From: Linanthus parryae
Lineage: Eukaryota > Streptophyta > Magnoliopsida > Ericales > Polemoniaceae
Length of the DNA: 64,000 nucleotides
Direction: 5' to 3'
Assembly (NCBI GenBank): GCA_023055425.1
Contig: JALGPY010000007.1
Coordinates: 19,416,001 to 19,480,000, forward strand
The notes below the pieces were generated by a model. It saw nothing but the letters and a program-made list of their open reading frames with translations. It searched no databases and had not been told where the DNA came from. Both the position numbers and the translations under genes were made by a program. This document shows positions 59,990 to 64,000 of this stretch, in pieces (position 1 is the stretch's first letter; each line of letters starts with the position of its first letter).

Positions 59990-60324
59990 TGTTGAGTTGG
60001 TGCCTTGAATTGGTCAAAGGCTACCAAACTCTTTGTTTCAACTTTGATTAGGAAACATTGGAAGTCAAAGGCGGTGGAGGATTAGTTAGGAAACAAGTTG
60101 TTTCCAAATCGGATTCGGAAACTTTAGGGATTTCCTAGCACGATATAAAGAACCTAGTAGTCACATTATTAGGTATGCAAAACATTGTAATTGTTCCTCT
60201 TAAGTGAATAAAGAGTGCTTTTCCGCCGTGGAGGTAGTTAGCAAATATTTTGCTAGCGAACCACGTAAAATACTCGTGTTCTTCTTTTATTCGTTCTTCG
60301 TTCGTGAGGTGGTTTGACATAACA
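59990..60324 (+). repeat. Tnt1-like copia 5' LTR
   Basis: 335 bp. It holds a hairpin TAGCAAATATTTTGCTA (about 60238-60254) directly before GCGAACCACGTAAAAT, the same arrangement as in the family A and B LTRs. Confidence 0.88.
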
Positions 60325-60471
60325 AACTGGTATCAGAGCCAAGGTTGACGGTGTTTCAAGATCAAGATCAAGGCGGAGCAAAGCTAGGGTTTCACAACTT
60401 GGTGAAATCAAAGCTAGAGTTTTGCGATCTAGGTGGAGCACGCGACTAGAGTTCAAGATCCACCAAGAACG

Positions 60472-61650
60472 ATGTCCGGATCGATGTTGAAGATCGACAG
60501 GTTCACAGGAGGGAACAGCTTCAGTCTGTGGAAGATAAAGATGGAGGCTTTGCTCAAATCACAACGCTTGTGGGCACCTTTGACCGCGGACAAGGGAGGC
60601 ATGAATGTTGCATCAGCAGAGTTCAAGGCAATGGAGGAGAAGGCACATTCAAACATTATGTTGTGCTTATCGGATGACGTGATCATCGAGGTCGCAGATC
60701 AGAAGGAAGCAGCGAAGCTCTGGCTCAAGTTGGAGAGTCTCTACATGACGAAGAGTCTCACTAGCAAGTTGATGCTAAAGCAAAGACTCTTCACTTTGCG
60801 GATGCTCGAAGGTACGGCTCTCAAAGACCATCTTGATCAATTGAACACAATTCTCCTTGATTTGCGTAATATTGGCGAGAAGGTGGGTGATGAGGATGCC
60901 GCACTATTGTTGTTGATCTCGTTACCTCCATCGTATGAGAACTTCGTGAACAAGGATGACTTATCTCTAGCGGAGGTCAGATCGGCACTCCATGCTAGAG
61001 AGTTGCGCCATAAGGGTGCAGGCACAGGTACAGAGGACCATGCTTCCGGACTGATGGCGACGGGGGTAAGCAAGAAGGGTAAGAAGAACAAGAAAAAGCA
61101 GTTTTCTGGTTCTAAGGTACCCAAGGATGTCTGTGCTTGGTGCAAGGAAAAGGGGCATTGGAAGAGAGATTGCCCGAAACGAGGACAACAGGGGCAGAAC
61201 GGATCCGCAGCCGTAGCAGAACAAGGTAACTCGTCCGAGGATGATTATGTTCTAATGGCGGATGTTGTCACGCACTCTCAGGATGCGTGGGTCCTTGATT
61301 CCGGAGCTTCCTATCATATTTGCTCTAACAGGGAGCTATTGTCGACGTACGACCAAACGGATGGAGGGTCTGTCTACATGGCAAACGGAGCCATCTGTAA
61401 GGTGATTGAGAGCGGCTCAGTTAGACTGAAGAAGAATGAAGGGAAGTTATGTACCTTGGAGCAGGTCAGACATGTACCACTTATTAAGAAGAATCTGATC
61501 TCCTTGAGTCTACTCGACAGCAAGGGATACAGTTTCAAAGGTGAAGGTGGAGATCTACAAGTCTGCAAGGGTTCTAAGGTGATTCTCAGGGGAGTCAAGA
61601 ATGGGACTTTGTACATGTTGCAAGGTTCGACGATCACAGGTTCTGCTTGA
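60472..61650 (+). pseudogene. gag: Tnt1-like copia gag and protease
   Basis: From ATG 60472 to TGA 61648-61650. Gag: MLKIDRFTGGNSFSLWKIKM, then the UBN2-type domain (LKDHLDQLNTILLDLRNIG), a Lys-rich stretch, a zinc knuckle CAWCKEKGHWKRDC (about 61132-61173) and the aspartic protease WVLDSGASYHICSN (about 61288). In copia elements gag and pol form one frame; the TGA lies between protease and GAG-preintegrase, and the frame continues past it, so it is most likely a nonsense mutation. Confidence 0.9.
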
Positions 61651-62733
61651 GTTGTCTCAGCCGAGATTAAGGAAGCTGATCTAACTAAGCTGTGGCATAT
61701 GAGGCTCGGTCATATGAGTGAACGTGGAATGCAGGAACTTCACAAGAAAGGCTATCTCACCGGGCATGCGCCCAAGAGCCTAGGGTTTTGTGAGCACTGC
61801 GTGTATGGGAAGCTACAGCGTAGCAAGTTCCCTAAGGCGGTTCATAGAACGAAAGGTACTCTTGATTATATCCATTCGGATTGCTGGGGTCCATCTCGAG
61901 TCGAGGCGATTGGAGGATACAGGTATTTCCTAAGCATCATAGACGACTACTCCAGGATGACTTGGATATTCGTGATGAAGCACAAGAGTGAAGCCTTCGC
62001 AAGATTCAAGGAGTGGAAGACACTAGTAGAGAATCAGGTGGGAAAGAAGGTGAAGAGGTTGCGCACGGACAACGGCTTAGAGTTCTGTTCATCAGAGTTT
62101 GATGGATTCTGCAAGGATCAGGGAATAACACGCCATCGCACCGTTCGGCACACACCGCAACAGGACGGTGTAGCCGAGAGAATGAATCAGACACTTTTAG
62201 CGAAAGCAATGTGCATGCTTTCGAATGCAGGTCTTTCTAGAGGTTTCTGGGGAGAGGCAGTTTCCATGGCATGCTATCTCATAAATCGGAGCCCGCACAC
62301 AGGTATAGGATGCAAGATTCCTATGGAAGTTTGGTCCGGTAATGTAGTGGATTACTCGGATTTGAGAGTTTTTGGTTGTGTTGCCTATTATCACGTTGAT
62401 GATGGCAAACTAGAACCAATAGCTAAGAAGGGAGTATTCATGGGTTTCGGAACAGGTGTGAAGGGATACAAGATATGGGCAGACAACAAGATTATACTTA
62501 GCAAAAGTGTAATCGTTGATGAGACTCATATGTTGAAGAATTCCGTGGAAGTGGAGCTTGGAGGTGCAAAGAAGAAGGTGGAGGGAGAGTCGGATCCTAC
62601 TGATCCTAAGGATTCTGAAATCCCTACACTGCCGCCAGAAGCAGAAGAGGAAGAAGCAGAAGAGTCTGATAGTGAGGATGCGTCTACACCAGAGGAACCG
62701 GTTCATCAAAGTATTGCTGAAGGAGAGTCATAA
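61651..62733 (+). pseudogene. Tnt1-like copia integrase
   Basis: Same frame as gag. GAG-preintegrase LWHMRLGHMSERGM with the downstream CEHCVYGKLQR zinc-binding residues; integrase core D (YIHSDCWGPS), D (LRTDNGLEFCS) and E (QQDGVAERMNQTL) complete. The C-terminal part has YLINRSPHTGIG and an acidic linker. It stops at 62731-62733 because of a frameshift just upstream (about 62720); the next frame continues into the RT. Confidence 0.9.
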
Positions 62734-64000
62734 AGCCTCCGGCGAGATACAGAGATGATCGTATGGTGGGATATGCATTACAGGTAGCGGAAGAGGTAGA
62801 GGACGAGCCATCCTCCTACAAGGCCGCTATATCTAGTTCTGAGTCAGCACAATGGATTGCCGCGATGGGAGAAGAGATGGAGTCTCTTAGCAAGAACTCG
62901 ACTTGGGAGCTTGTTAAATTGCCAGCGGGAAGGAAGATAGTCAGGTGCAAGTGGGTTTTAGAAGAAATGAAGGAACTACATCTGGAGAGGGCATCAAGTA
63001 TAAGGCAAGGCTAGTTGCAAGAGGGTTCAGTCAGAAAGAGGGAGTTGACTACAACGAGATCTTCTCACCGGTGGTCAGACATACTTCTATCCGGGTGTTA
63101 CTAGCTTTAGTGGCACACCACGACCTAGAGCTTGAGCAATTGGATGTCAAGACAGCTTTCCTGCACGGAGAGTTAGAGGAGGAAATATACATGAGCCAAC
63201 CGGAGGGGTTCCAAGTTCCCGGAAGAGAGAACCACGTGTGCAAGCTGAAGAGATCTCTCTACGGACTTAAGCAGTCGCCGAGGCAATGGTACAAGAGGTT
63301 TGACAGCTTCATGTTGAAGATTGGTTACCACAAGTGCGAGTATGATTGCTGCGTGTATCACAAAGAGTTGCATAGTGGATCACGTATTTACCTAGTTCTA
63401 TATGTGGATGATATTTTGATTGCAACTCGAAATATCAAGGACATTAGAGAACTGAAGAGGTCCCTTAGTGCGGAATTCGAGATGAAGGATCTGGGAGCTG
63501 CTCGGAAGATATTGGGAGTTGAGATCTATAGAGATAGGAAGAAGAAGAAGCTTTTCTTATCACAGCAGGGATACATCAAGAAGATCTTGGCAAGATTCGG
63601 GATGTTATCAGCTAAAGCTATAGATACTCCTATGGCAACTAACAACAAGCTAGGAATGTACACCGTTCAGACTGAGGAGGAGAAGGAGTACATGTCCAAG
63701 GTTCCATATGCTAGCGCAGTTGGAAGTCTCATGTATGCTATGGTTTGTACTCGACCGGACATAGCATTCGTTGTTAGTGTGGTTAGTCGTTTTATGGCTC
63801 ATCCGGGTAGGGACCATTGGCAGGCGGTGAAGCGTATATTCAGGTACCTTAAGGGTACGTCAGACATTGGCCTATGCTATGGGTCACGTGAAAACATCTT
63901 GGTAGCTGGTTTCTCGGATGCGGACTATGCAGGGGATATTGACAGTAGAAGATCAATGACAGGCTACATATTTGCTCTGGGAGCATCTGTTGTGAGTTGG
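62734..64000 (+). pseudogene. Tnt1-like copia reverse transcriptase and RNase H, partial
   Basis: Starts in a shifted frame (VGYALQVAEEVEDEP, WIAAMGEEMESL) and shifts again near 62962 before KYKARLVARGFSQKEG. RT motifs: LDVKTAFLHGELEEEIYM, LYGLKQSPRQWYKRFD and catalytic LYVDDILIA (about 63400). The RNase H start GFSDADYAGDIDSRRSMTGY (about 63910) is present and the window ends within it. After the second shift the frame is open to the window end. Confidence 0.9.

Larger units (their letters stand above)
59990..64000 (+). mobile_element. Tnt1-like (Tork lineage) copia element, runs off the window
   Basis: The 5' LTR 59990-60324 (335 bp, TGTTGAGTTGG to GACATAACA) is followed by the perfect PBS TGGTATCAGAGC at 60328-60339. 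Gag, protease, integrase, RT and part of RNase H follow. The 3' LTR lies outside. The coding part has one stop and two frameshifts. Its LTR and gag start resemble family B, suggesting this lineage could supply enzymes to it. Confidence 0.93.

Overview
This window is plant nuclear DNA, most likely from a eudicot. Its two spliced host genes of the KIN/LEA-like cold-stress family, its broken COG1 gene with GT-AG introns, Arabidopsis-type telomere motifs (CCCTAAA) and characteristic plant transposon lineages all point that way. I cannot name the species. Most of the 64 kb is nested transposable elements. I see no rRNA, tRNA or CRISPR array.

Layout, left to right. 1-1487: unique sequence with an (AT)n microsatellite and a copia gag remnant. 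1493-3501: complete non-autonomous LTR element (family A) with a 5-bp target-site duplication (TSD). 5135-5762: three-exon KIN-like gene on the minus strand. 6258-15228: a solo LTR split by a CACTA transposon (6262-14880) that carries exon-like pieces of a captured gene, part of it tripled in a 1.76-kb tandem array. About 15866-34177: a decayed, 5'-truncated LINE. It is interrupted twice, by a small copia-derived element (family B, 16054-17935) and by a very young 12.6-kb Tat-like Ty3/gypsy element (19563-32170). The LINE reading resumes exactly across both insertions.

35002-35369: second KIN-like gene, a paralogue of the first with the same intron positions and the same TATA/G-box spacing. 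35825-36267: small hAT element. 38144-41724: 3.6-kb probable solo LTR. About 41730-45800: Mutator-like (MULE) region with GACGAG-rich flanks, telomere-like motifs, a roughly 200-bp tandem repeat and a frameshifted transposase with a SWIM zinc finger. 46028-52933: degenerate copia element on the minus strand. 53948-59016: COG1 pseudogene, or a badly damaged allele, on the plus strand. 59990 to the end: Tnt1-like copia element running off the window.

Only the two KIN-like genes look intact as host genes. The most unusual signals are four. (1) Short LTR families carry 41-43-bp repeats of the LTR-end/primer-binding-site module, which appear to have moved the LTR boundary. (2) The young gypsy element carries a spliced antisense gene with a plant-mobile-domain-like N-terminus and a coiled-coil C-terminus, a 54-bp repeat array and a doubled pre-integrase zinc-binding region. 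(3) The CACTA element holds exon-like pieces, part of them tripled. (4) The MULE region combines telomere-like motifs with a tandem array.
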